DNA of 64,000 nucleotides from Paraburkholderia ferrariae NBRC 106233 (lineage in GTDB: Bacteria; Pseudomonadota; Gammaproteobacteria; Burkholderiales; Burkholderiaceae), in contig NZ_BAYB01000009.1 of NCBI RefSeq assembly GCF_000685035.1, positions 62,001-126,000 of the forward strand, given 5' to 3'. Below, piece after piece: positions 35,253 to 43,284 of the stretch. Both the position numbers and the translations under genes were made by a program. The notes beneath the pieces are model-generated. The model had not been told where the DNA came from. It made no database searches and worked only from the letters and a program-made list of their open reading frames with translations. Numbering within the stretch: position 1 is the first letter of the stretch; each line of letters opens with the position of its first letter.

Positions 35253-35516
35253 CTACCACTCCTGGATTTCGATGCCGGGGCTGTTTTCCGCCCCCGTGCC
35301 GCGCGGCTGGACACACAATTCAAGGCCGTAGAGCGCAAAAAGCGCGAGCATCTGATCGAATGAAAGGCTGGCGGTGCCGACAGTCTCGAGCGCGGAGAGC
35401 CGCGGCTGGCCAATGCCGATGCGTGCCGCCGCCTGGGCCTGGGTCATCCCCTGAGCCTTTCTGGCCGACTGCAGGATCTCGCCAAGCGCTGCCGGCGTAT
35501 GGACGATGATTTTCAT
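35253..35516 (-). CDS. hipB: HipB-like XRE antitoxin and autorepressor
   Basis: 87 residues from ATG 35516 with GGGAA upstream. A helix-turn-helix of the Cro/C1 type occupies about residues 12-60 (LGEILQSARKAQGMTQAQAAARIGIGQPRLSALE). The C-terminus ends in Trp, as in E. coli HipB. It should bind and inhibit HipA and repress the operon at the palindrome directly upstream. A longer open frame upstream crosses the promoter and was not used. Confidence 0.9.
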   Translation of the reverse strand: MKIIVHTPAALGEILQSARKAQGMTQAQAAARIGIGQPRLSALETVGTASLSFDQMLALFALYGLELCVQPRGTGAENSPGIEIQEW

Positions 35517-35532
35517 GAAATATTCCCGTGAC

Positions 35533-35551
35533 GCATAAACCCAGTTTATGC
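35533..35551. promoter_or_regulatory. hipBA operator
   Basis: GCATAAAC (35533-35540) and GTTTATGC (35544-35551) are perfect 8-bp arms around CCA, covering the predicted -10. A further half-site GCATAAAAC lies near 35585. HipB dimers bind such palindromes and shut down transcription. Confidence 0.7.
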
Positions 35552-35572
35552 CTGTTGACGATAATTTGTCAA
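35544..35572 (-). promoter_or_regulatory. hipBA promoter
   Basis: On the minus strand TTGACA (35572-35567) and ATAAAC (35549-35544) are separated by 17 bp. The -10 lies within the operator palindrome. Confidence 0.65.
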
Positions 35573-36014
35573 TATCGCTCACAAGCATAAAACATGAATA
35601 TCGGCGAGAGGAATATCCAGTGGTGCGGCAGCGTGCACGCCCACCCGCCTTCGCCGCCCCTCTCACGTTGCAATGCACAAATTCCCGCATTAGTCGAGTG
35701 TCTAAAATGGAATGTTTTTTTGGCGCCACGCCTGCGCCAATTTCAACGCGATTTTTATTTTCTACACAATAAGATTCCCTCATCGCAATTCGCCGCATTG
35801 CACACGATCTGTCCCACGCGGCTCAGTCGCGATCCCCTTTGCCCAAGAGCAGTGGGGATCTGCGGGTATTGCGTCGCGAGCAATAATGGCCGGGAATTAA
35901 TTCCATTTCCGAATGCCGAATAAATTTCTTTCGAATAAATTACACCCGCCTTTATTGCCGGTGAATAGCGAAATAAATCAACAGATCACCGCCCATACCC
36001 GGAGTTTAAAAAGC

Positions 36015-37175
36015 ATGAAAAAAAGCCTGATCGCCCTCGCACTCGGTAGCGTTTTCGCGGTTTCCGCGCATGCGCAAAGCAGCGTCACCCTCTACGGCCT
36101 CATCGATACGGGCCTCGTCTACACGAACAACCAGCAGGGTCACTCCAACATCCAGATGAACACCAGCTCCACGCAGAACACGGTGTTCGGCCTGAAGGGC
36201 ACGGAAGATCTCGGCGGCGGCCTGAAGACGGTCTTCAAGCTGGAGCAAGGTTTCCTGCTCAACAACGGCCAGCAAGCGTTCTCGGGCGACGGCTTCGGCT
36301 CGCAAGCCTGGGTCGGCCTGCAAAGCGATCCGTACGGCACGCTCACGTTCGGCCGCCAGTTCGACGTGATGAACGACCTCGTCGGCCCGCTCACGGCCGG
36401 CTCGAACACGTGGGGCGGCAACATGGCTGCGCACCCGTTCGAGAACGACAACCTCGCGGCCAACTCGGTGGTGGTCAACGACACCGTCAAGTACACGAGC
36501 CCGGTGTGGTATGGCGTGACGGTCGAAACGATGTACGCGTTCAGCAACAAGGCCGGCGACTTCGCGAACAACCGCTCGTACGGCTTCGCGCTCGGCTACT
36601 CGCAAGGCCCGATCAACCTCGCCGCCGGCTACCTGCAGTTCAACAACGCCGGCAGCGGCGGCGGCGCGATCACCACGGGCGACACGAGCGCGAACTTCCT
36701 CGCGCAGCGCCAGCGCATCTGGTCGCTCGGCGGCAACTACACGTACGGCCCGGCCACGGTCGGCCTCGTGTGGAGCCATACGCAGCTCGACAACGTGGGC
36801 GGCGTGTACTCGTTCGGCACCGGCACCTATCTCGGCGCAGCCGATCCTTCGTCGGGCTCGCTCGACGGCTCGCTGCGCCTCGACAACTTCGAGGTCAACG
36901 CCAAGTACGCGATCACCCAGGCGTGGAGCGTTTCGGGTGCCTACACGTACACGCACGGTGCGTACAACGGTGCGTCGCCGGGCTGGAACACGGCGATGCT
37001 GCAAACGGACTACGCCCTCAGCAAGCGCACCGACTTCTACCTCGAAGGCGTGTACGAGAACGTGCACGGCGCGCCGGCCGACTCGGTGCTCTCGCATGCG
37101 ATGATCAACACGCTCTCGCCGTCCGCCACCAACACCCAGGTCGCCGTGACGGTGGGCATGCGCCACGCGTTCTGA
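36015..37175 (+). CDS. Gram-negative trimeric porin
   Basis: 386 residues from ATG 36015. The signal peptide MKKSLIALALGSVFAVSAHA is followed by QSSVTLYGLIDTGLVY. TVFGLKGTEDLGGGLKTVFKLEQGF, WVGLQSDPYGTLTFGRQFD and the terminal VGMRHAF are typical of Burkholderia OmpC-like porins. No transporter is next to it, so it may be a general porin. An upstream in-frame start at 35913 was rejected because it precedes the signal peptide. Confidence 0.93.
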   Translation: MKKSLIALALGSVFAVSAHAQSSVTLYGLIDTGLVYTNNQQGHSNIQMNTSSTQNTVFGLKGTEDLGGGLKTVFKLEQGFLLNNGQQAFSGDGFGSQAWVGLQSDPYGTLTFGRQFDVMNDLVGPLTAGSNTWGGNMAAHPFENDNLAANSVVVNDTVKYTSPVWYGVTVETMYAFSNKAGDFANNRSYGFALGYSQGPINLAAGYLQFNNAGSGGGAITTGDTSANFLAQRQRIWSLGGNYTYGPATVGLVWSHTQLDNVGGVYSFGTGTYLGAADPSSGSLDGSLRLDNFEVNAKYAITQAWSVSGAYTYTHGAYNGASPGWNTAMLQTDYALSKRTDFYLEGVYENVHGAPADSVLSHAMINTLSPSATNTQVAVTVGMRHAF

Positions 37176-37203
37176 GCGCAGGCGGCCACGCCTTGCACCT
37201 GTG

Positions 37204-37249
37204 CGGCATCGCGCACGCCCGAAGACCGGGCGCGGCGCGATGCCGTTTT
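37204..37249 (+). terminator. Rho-independent terminator after the porin
   Basis: CGGCATCGCGC (37204-37214) and GCGCGATGCCG (37235-37245) form the outer stem, CGCCCG and CGGGCG an inner stem, and TTTT follows. It is 28 bp after the stop. Confidence 0.85.
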
Positions 37250-37352
37250 CCATTTCTGCCGACGTTTGTGCGCAATCGGGCCGCCGTAGGTATATAGTCG
37301 CCATTCCGGTCGCCCCCGCGACGCATGGCGCCCAGGCGCCGAGACAATCCGT

Positions 37353-38039
37353 ATGAAAATCCTCACCCGGCTCTGGAAAGAAAACAAAGGCCTCGTTGCA
37401 TTTCTGCTGCTCATGACGGTGTTTCGCAGCGCCGTCGCCGACTGGAACGTCGTGCCGAGCGGCTCGATGCTGCCCACCATCCGCCTGGGCGACCGCATCT
37501 TCGTGGACAAGATGGCCTACGACCTGCGCGTGCCGCTCACGCATATCCGCATTGCGCATCTGGGCGACCCGCAGCGCGGCGATATCGTGACCATCGATTC
37601 GTCCGCTGCCCACGAACTGCTCGTCAAGCGCGTGATCGGCGTGCCGGGCGACCGGGTCGCGCTGCGCGACAACGTGCTTTACGTGAACGGCGTGCCCGCG
37701 AACTACCGGCCCGAAGGCACCAACCTGCTCGCGAGCGACGCCAGTTCGACCGGCGAATACTTCGCCGAACGCTTCGACGGCGTGACGCATACCGTGCGGC
37801 TCTCGCCCGACGCACCCAGCCCGCGCAGCTCGTTCGGCCCCGTTGTCGTGCCCGCGGGACAGTATCTGATGCTCGGCGACAATCGCGACAACAGCGCGGA
37901 TTCGCGCTACTTCGGCTTCTTCCCGCGCAACGAGATCATGGGCCGCACGCGCAGCGTGGCCTTCTCGCTCGACCCCGCCCGCCACTACGCGCCGCGTTTC
38001 GACCGTTTCGGCAAGCCGCTCGACGCCCCGTTCGGTTGA
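37353..38039 (+). CDS. lepB: Signal peptidase I
   Basis: 228 residues. One N-terminal membrane segment (GLVAFLLLMTVFRSAVA) leads into the catalytic domain. The nucleophile is S38 in VPSGSMLPT, the general base K92 in LLVKRVIGVPGD, and the conserved box GDNRDNSADSR is present. It is shorter than E. coli LepB, which has two membrane segments, and lacks the second. It removes signal peptides at the periplasmic face. The main housekeeping lepB is usually near lepA, so this may be an extra copy. Confidence 0.92.
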   Translation: MKILTRLWKENKGLVAFLLLMTVFRSAVADWNVVPSGSMLPTIRLGDRIFVDKMAYDLRVPLTHIRIAHLGDPQRGDIVTIDSSAAHELLVKRVIGVPGDRVALRDNVLYVNGVPANYRPEGTNLLASDASSTGEYFAERFDGVTHTVRLSPDAPSPRSSFGPVVVPAGQYLMLGDNRDNSADSRYFGFFPRNEIMGRTRSVAFSLDPARHYAPRFDRFGKPLDAPFG

Positions 38040-38056
38040 GCGTTTCGCCAACCTCC

Positions 38057-38560
38057 ATGAACGACCCCGACCAGCAAGCCCAACTCGTCGCACGCCTGCG
38101 CGAGCGCGGCGTCGATCTGACCGGCGCGCCTGTGCGCATGACCGGGTTCGGCGACTCGGCCGAACTCTCCGCCTCGCTCATCGCGCTCATCCAGGCCGGC
38201 GCCAAGCGCGCGACCTGCAGCCTGCAGGACTCCTGGACGTTCGACGGCGAACGGCTTCCCGTTGCGGGCGACTTCGAGATCGTGATGGATTTCGGCGGAC
38301 GGCCCGTGCTGGTGCTGCGCACGACCGAGGTCCGCATTACGGCCTTCCAGGACGTACCGGCCGCGTTCGCCATTGCGGAGGGCGAAGGCGATCTCTCGCT
38401 CGACTCCTGGCGCCGCGAGCATTGGCGCTTCTTTCTGCACGAATGCGCGCGCGTCGGCCGCACGGCGACGCAGGACATGCCGCTCGTGTGCGAGTGGTTC
38501 GAAGTCGTGGCCGTGCTGAATCCGGACGACGACGGGTCCGCGATCCTCGCCCAGCCGTAG
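38057..38560 (+). CDS. ASCH-domain protein
   Basis: 167 residues from ATG 38057, 17 bp after lepB. It shows the YhfF-type ASCH domain: LIALIQAGAKRATCSL, GDFEIVMDFGGRPVLVLRTTEVRI and EGEGDLSLDSWRREHWRFF. ASCH domains belong to the PUA-like fold and are thought to bind RNA or modified nucleotides; some cleave acylated nucleosides. The specific role is unknown. Confidence 0.85.
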   Translation: MNDPDQQAQLVARLRERGVDLTGAPVRMTGFGDSAELSASLIALIQAGAKRATCSLQDSWTFDGERLPVAGDFEIVMDFGGRPVLVLRTTEVRITAFQDVPAAFAIAEGEGDLSLDSWRREHWRFFLHECARVGRTATQDMPLVCEWFEVVAVLNPDDDGSAILAQP

Positions 38561-38603
38561 CGGCGCCGCCCCACCGATGTCGCCCCTACCTTCGGAGCGC
38601 CCC

Positions 38604-39197
38604 ATGTCATCGACTCCCGCGAACCCGGCCACCGCGCTGCACGAAGCCTGGCTGATCCGCCACGGCGAAACCGAATGGAGCCTCTCGGGCCAGCACACCG
38701 GCAGCACGGACATTGCGCTCACGGAGCACGGCCGCGCCCAGGCGCGCGCGCTCGCGCCGCGCCTGGCCACGCAGCCGTTCGACGCGGTCTGGTCGAGCCC
38801 GATGGTCCGCGCGATCGAAACGTGCGAACTCGCGGGCCTCGGCAGCCAGCGCGTAACGCTGCCCGATCTGCGCGAATGGAACTACGGGATCTACGAGGGG
38901 CGCACCACGCGCGAGATTCGCGCGAGCGTGCCCGACTGGAGCGTCTGGCACTCGCCGGTGCCGCAAGGCGAAAGCCTGCTCGACGTCGAAGCGCGCGCCG
39001 AAGCAGTGGTGGCGCGCCTGCTCGCCGCCAGCGGACGCGTCGCCATCTTCTCGCACGCGCATTTCCTGCGCGCGCTCGCGGGCTGCTGGATGGGCGACGC
39101 AGCGGCCCTCGGCGCTCACCTCTATCTCGACACAGCCTCGATCAGCGTCCTCGGCTTCGACCACGAAGCTCGCGCGATCCGGCGCTGGAACAGCTAG
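38604..39197 (+). CDS. Histidine phosphatase family protein
   Basis: 197 residues from ATG 38604, with GGAG upstream. The phosphohistidine motif LIRHGETEW, the second half VWSSPMVRAIETCELAG, EWNYGIYEG and the late catalytic HAHFLRA identify the phosphoglycerate-mutase-like superfamily. The substrate is open. Its last 4 bp overlap the convergent flavin monooxygenase gene. Confidence 0.88.
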   Translation: MSSTPANPATALHEAWLIRHGETEWSLSGQHTGSTDIALTEHGRAQARALAPRLATQPFDAVWSSPMVRAIETCELAGLGSQRVTLPDLREWNYGIYEGRTTREIRASVPDWSVWHSPVPQGESLLDVEARAEAVVARLLAASGRVAIFSHAHFLRALAGCWMGDAAALGAHLYLDTASISVLGFDHEARAIRRWNS

Positions 39198-40585
39198 GTC
39201 CGCTCCTGGACAACGGGGACTTCCGCCGCCTGCCGGAACGATGCGCCCGCGTGACGCGAAGGCAGCGTGTCGCCTTCGCCGAAGAGCTTCTGCCGGAGCG
39301 TGCCGGGCGCGTAGGCGGTCTTGTAGAGACCGCGATCCTGCAACTCCGGCACGATCAGATCGACGAAGTCTTCATAGCTCTCGGGCACCACGGTGCGGCT
39401 GAGATTGAAGCCGTCCACATCGGCTTCGTCGATCCAGGCCTGCAGTTCGTCGGCCACCTGCGCCGCGCTGCCGACGATCGCCGGATAGCGCCCACCCAGT
39501 TCGAACATTTCCAGCAGTGTGCGGCGCGTCCAGCCATGCTGCTTCGCCGTGCGCGTGGCCGATTCGATCGCATTGCCGGGGGTGTAATCGACGGGCGCAT
39601 CGAGATCGTATTGCGCGTAGTCGATGCCGGTGCTCGCCGCGAAATGCGCAAGGCCCGCTTCGCGGCTCGCGTACTGGCGATAGTCGGCATATTTCTCGCG
39701 CGCCTCGTGTTCGGTTGCACCCGCAACGACTGCGGCACCCACGAACACCTTCACGTCGTCCGGACGGCGTCCCGCGCGCACGAGTTGCTCGCGCAGTGCG
39801 CGTACCGTCTCGCGGCCCACCTGGCGATTCGGCGGGGAGATGAACACGCATTCCGCATGGCGCGCCGCGAAGCGTTGCCCGCGCCCCGAACTGCCGGCCT
39901 GGAACAGCACCGGCGTGCGCTGCGGCGAAGGCTCGGCAAGGTGATAGCCGTCTACGTCGTAGTAGCGCCCCGCGTGCCGCACGCGATGCAGCTTCGCCGG
40001 GTCCGCGAAAACACGCGCGGCCTTGTCGCGCAGCACCGCGCCCTCTTCCCAGCTCCCTTCCCACAGCTTGTAGAGCACGTCGAGGTATTCGTCGGCGCGG
40101 TCGTAGCGCTCGTCGTGCGGCAACTGCTCCGAAAGCCCCATCGCACGCGCGGCGCTGTCCAGATAGCCCGTGACGATGTTCCAGCCAATGCGCCCGTCGG
40201 TCAGATGATCGAGCGTCGAGAAGCGGCGCGCGAGCAGATACGGCTGCTCGTAGGTCAGATTGACCGTCACGCCGAAGCCCAGATGCTGGGTGACCGCGGC
40301 CATGGCGGGCACGAGCAGCGTGGGATCGTTGACGGGCAACTGGATCGACTCGCGCAGCGTCACGTCCACGTCGCGCCGGTACACGTCGTACACGCCGACG
40401 ATATCCGCGAGAAACAGCCCGTCGAACAGGCCGCGTTCCAGCGTGCGCGCGAGATCGGTCCAGTAGGCGAGCTTGCGGTAGTCGGTCGAGCGGTCGCGCG
40501 GATGCGTCCAGAGACCGTGATTGATGTGCCCCACGCAATTCATGTTGAATGCGTTGAGCAGAACGGACTTCTTCGTCTTCGTCAT
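39194..40585 (-). CDS. Flavin-dependent monooxygenase, NtaA/SnaA/DszA/DmoA type
   Basis: 463 residues of the bacterial luciferase-like family in the long NtaA/DszA subgroup (NMNCVGHINHGLWTHPRD; VTVNLTYEQPYLLARRFSTLDHLTDGRIGWNIVTG; LFQAGSSGRGQRFAARHAECVF). Members use FMNH2 and O2 to break C-S or C-N bonds, for example dimethylsulfide, dibenzothiophene sulfone or NTA. The neighbours favour a sulfur substrate. Its ATG overlaps the stop of the SfnB-like gene by one base. Last gene of the minus-strand cluster. Confidence 0.87.
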   Translation of the reverse strand: MTKTKKSVLLNAFNMNCVGHINHGLWTHPRDRSTDYRKLAYWTDLARTLERGLFDGLFLADIVGVYDVYRRDVDVTLRESIQLPVNDPTLLVPAMAAVTQHLGFGVTVNLTYEQPYLLARRFSTLDHLTDGRIGWNIVTGYLDSAARAMGLSEQLPHDERYDRADEYLDVLYKLWEGSWEEGAVLRDKAARVFADPAKLHRVRHAGRYYDVDGYHLAEPSPQRTPVLFQAGSSGRGQRFAARHAECVFISPPNRQVGRETVRALREQLVRAGRRPDDVKVFVGAAVVAGATEHEAREKYADYRQYASREAGLAHFAASTGIDYAQYDLDAPVDYTPGNAIESATRTAKQHGWTRRTLLEMFELGGRYPAIVGSAAQVADELQAWIDEADVDGFNLSRTVVPESYEDFVDLIVPELQDRGLYKTAYAPGTLRQKLFGEGDTLPSRHAGASFRQAAEVPVVQERT

Positions 40586-41838
40586 CAGAGCGCTCCGTGC
40601 CGCGGCGGCAGCGTGTCGTTCAGCCAGAAATTGCCGACTGCGTGGTACTTCCAGCGCACCGGGTCGTGCAGCGTGTGCGTGCGGGCATTGCGCCAGAAAC
40701 GGTCGAGCCCGAGGCCATCGAGCGTCGCGGCCGTGCCGGCGAGTTCGAAAAGGCGCGTGCCGGCGTCGAGCGAGATCGTGGTGGTAAGCGCGCGCGCCTC
40801 CGCAACGGCAATCGACGCCTCGGCTACCGAGCGCTCATTGGGCGCGGCCTGCACCGCATCGACGTAGCGGCCCGCGCGGCGCACCAGCGCTTCGGCGGCG
40901 CGCAGCCGCACCGCGAGGTCGCCGAATTGCGCGAGCGTGAGCGGATCGTCGGCGGCGCGCTCGACCTTCGCGTCGATCCACGGACGCGAGCGCTCCCGCA
41001 CGAACTGCAAGGCGGCCTGAAACGCGCCGCGCGCGATCCCCAGATCGATTGCCGCGTGAATGATCTGCGCGAGCGGTCCGATGGTGGTGGGCTTTTCGAA
41101 CGATGCGAGAAACGGCACCACCCATTCGGGTTCGACCCGCACGCCATCGAACGCGACCGAGCCGCTGCCTGTCACGCGCTGGCCAAAGCCGTCCCAATCG
41201 TCGGTGATGGTCACGCCCGACGCGTGGCGCGGCACGAACGCGAGGTACGTGACGTCGCGCCCCGCCTCCTCCGCCACGACGAGCGTGGGAATCCAGTGCG
41301 CGTACAGCGCCCCCGTGCAGTAGAACTTGCGGCCGTCGATGCGCAGGCCCAGTGCGTCGCGTGTGAGCCGCGTGCGGCGCTTGAAGTCCTTGTGGCCGAT
41401 TTCGGCGAGCGCGTTGCCGAAGCGCTCGCCCGCCAGCACGCGGTCGTAGAAGAAACGCTGCTGCTCGACGCTGCCGCCCACGCGCAGCACTTCGAGCGCA
41501 TAGAAGTGATTTTGCGGAATCTGGCCGAGCGAGCCGTCGGCGGCCGAGATAATCGCCGTGACTTCGGCAAGCGTCGCGCTCGAAACGCCGGGGCCGCCGA
41601 ACGCGCGCGGTACCGTGATCGCCCACAGGCCGCTCGCGACGAAGGCGTCGAGTTCGGCCCACGGCAGCCGCCGTTCGCGGTCGCGCAGCGCGGCGTCGCG
41701 GGCGAAGTCGGCGGCAACGCGCCGCGCGGTCTCGATGGCCGCGGCGTCGTCGGCAAGGCGAGCGGGTGCGCTGGGCGGCGCCGCGGCCGACACGTGCGTC
41801 ACCGCATCGCGCGCCGCCAGAGAAAGTTCGTCGCTCAT
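40585..41838 (-). CDS. sfnB: SfnB-type acyl-CoA-dehydrogenase-like oxidoreductase
   Basis: 417 residues with the acyl-CoA dehydrogenase fold of the SfnB sulfur-acquisition group: GLWAITVPRAFGGPGVSSATLAEVTAIISAADGSLGQIPQNHFYALEVLR and the C-terminal RFWRNARTHTLHDPVRWKYHAVGN. Relatives such as SfnB, DszC and DmoA partners supply or use reduced flavin in oxidation of sulfones. It is about half identical by eye to the next gene, so the pair is a duplication. It starts 3 bp after that gene. Confidence 0.87.
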   Translation of the reverse strand: MSDELSLAARDAVTHVSAAAPPSAPARLADDAAAIETARRVAADFARDAALRDRERRLPWAELDAFVASGLWAITVPRAFGGPGVSSATLAEVTAIISAADGSLGQIPQNHFYALEVLRVGGSVEQQRFFYDRVLAGERFGNALAEIGHKDFKRRTRLTRDALGLRIDGRKFYCTGALYAHWIPTLVVAEEAGRDVTYLAFVPRHASGVTITDDWDGFGQRVTGSGSVAFDGVRVEPEWVVPFLASFEKPTTIGPLAQIIHAAIDLGIARGAFQAALQFVRERSRPWIDAKVERAADDPLTLAQFGDLAVRLRAAEALVRRAGRYVDAVQAAPNERSVAEASIAVAEARALTTTISLDAGTRLFELAGTAATLDGLGLDRFWRNARTHTLHDPVRWKYHAVGNFWLNDTLPPRHGAL

Positions 41839-41841
41839 CGT

Positions 41842-43092
41842 TCAGTTCCAGGAGTGCCGTGCCGGCAAGACATGATTCAGGTGATAGTTGCCGAGCAGAT
41901 GCAGCTTCCAGCGCACGGGGTCGTGCAGCGTATGCGTGCGGGCATTGCGCCAGTGCCGGTCGAGGTTGTGCGCGGCGCGCGTGGAAGCCGAGCCCGCGAG
42001 TTCGAAGAGCTTTTCGCTCGCTTCGAGGGCAATCCGAGTCGTGAGGATCTTCGCTTGCGCCACGGCGACCGAGGCGCACGCACTGGCTTCGGCATCCAGG
42101 GGGGCCGCCGCCAGCGCGTCGAGCGTATGGCCCGCTTCGAGCAGGACTTCGTGCGCGGCGTGCAGATCGATATGCAGGCGCCCCACGTCGGCAATGATGT
42201 ACGGGTCGTCGGCCGCCCGCGCGACGCCGGAGTCGATCCAGGGACGCGCATGCTCACGCACGAAGCGCACGGCCTCGGCCACCGCCGCTTCGGCAATGCC
42301 CTGATCGATTGCGGCCTGGATCAGCTGCGAGGTCGGGCCGTACAGGCCGGGATTCCCGGCGAGCTGCCAGATCGGCAGCACGTCTTCCGGATCGACCGCC
42401 ACGTTATCGAAGCGGACCGTGCCGCTTGCTGTCGTTCGTTGTCCGAATGAAGACCAGTCGTCGATAACGGTCAGGCCTGGCGCATCGCGCGGCACCCATA
42501 CCTGGACGGCACGGCCCTCGTCGTCCACGGCGCGCGACGGCACACGGTGAGCGAACAGCGCGCCCGTGGAATAGAAACGCTCGCCGTTCAGGCGCAGGCC
42601 GTCCGCGGTGGCCGCGAGCCGCGTGGTGCCCTGCAGGATCGTGGCCGAGGTTGCCGAGCGGCGTTCGGGCCCGGCGTTGCCGAGCCGCTGCCCGGCCAGC
42701 ACTTCGCCGTAGAAGCGTTGCTTCTGTGCGGGACTGCCGATCTCGCGCAACACGCCCAGCACGCCAAAATGGTTTTGCGGAATCTGGCCGAATGCCGGAT
42801 CGGCAGCACAGAGGATGGCGAACACTTCGGCGAGCGTAGCGTACGACACATCGGCGCCACCGTATTCGCGCGGCACCGTGATGGCGCCGAGGCCGCTTTC
42901 CGACCACAGGTCGAGGGCGTCCCACGGGAGGATGCGTTCGCGGTCCCGCCGGGATGCGCCGGGCGCGACGGCGTCGGCCAGGACGCGCGCCGCGGCGAGG
43001 GCTTCGGCGTCGTTGCCGATGCGCTTCACGCGCGCGGGATCGGGAGGTTGCGGCAGGCGAGCTGCCGCATGAGGCGTTTCGGAAGTCTGCAT
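41842..43092 (-). CDS. sfnB: SfnB-type acyl-CoA-dehydrogenase-like oxidoreductase (paralogue)
   Basis: 416 residues from ATG 43092. An upstream ATG at 43155 is possible, but 43092 matches the spacing between start and the RDRERILPW motif in the paralogue. It shares GLGAITVPREYGGADVSYATLAEVFAILCAADPAFGQIPQNHFGVLGVLR and the final HWRNARTHTLHDPVRWKLHLLGNYHLN. The 192-bp gap before it contains an inverted repeat, so it may have its own promoter. Confidence 0.85.
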   Translation of the reverse strand: MQTSETPHAAARLPQPPDPARVKRIGNDAEALAAARVLADAVAPGASRRDRERILPWDALDLWSESGLGAITVPREYGGADVSYATLAEVFAILCAADPAFGQIPQNHFGVLGVLREIGSPAQKQRFYGEVLAGQRLGNAGPERRSATSATILQGTTRLAATADGLRLNGERFYSTGALFAHRVPSRAVDDEGRAVQVWVPRDAPGLTVIDDWSSFGQRTTASGTVRFDNVAVDPEDVLPIWQLAGNPGLYGPTSQLIQAAIDQGIAEAAVAEAVRFVREHARPWIDSGVARAADDPYIIADVGRLHIDLHAAHEVLLEAGHTLDALAAAPLDAEASACASVAVAQAKILTTRIALEASEKLFELAGSASTRAAHNLDRHWRNARTHTLHDPVRWKLHLLGNYHLNHVLPARHSWN

Positions 43093-43235
43093 TACGATTC
43101 GAACAGGCCGGTTTGCTTCCCGTTCGTTCGTCGTCGCGGGGCCACCGGCCGTCATCGTGTGACAACCGGCGCCGCTGCGCCGAACGGGTCCAGTCGCCCA
43201 TTGAAACAGCGCAGACAGCGAATCCCTACCAGTAA

Positions 43236-43251
43236 ATATGCCTTTGCATAT
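43236..43251. promoter_or_regulatory. Inverted repeat before the SfnB pair
   Basis: ATATGC (43236-43241) and GCATAT (43246-43251) are perfect 6-bp arms around CTTT in an AT-rich pocket. It lies 144 bp upstream of the chosen start of the first SfnB-like gene and is a candidate operator. Confidence 0.4.
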
Positions 43252-43284
43252 GAGCTTTATTGCTATGCAGCGTGTGCCGGCGCA

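Larger units (their letters stand above)
35517..36014. other. 498-bp divergent region between hipBA and a porin
   Basis: No gene seen. Near 35533-35572 are the hip promoter and operator. The rest is AT-rich for this genome and probably holds the porin promoter: a perfect palindrome GGAATTAATTCC (35893-35904) and a direct repeat CGAATAAATT at 35917-35926 and 35932-35941, 15 bp apart, which could be sites for a response regulator such as OmpR. Confidence 0.4.
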
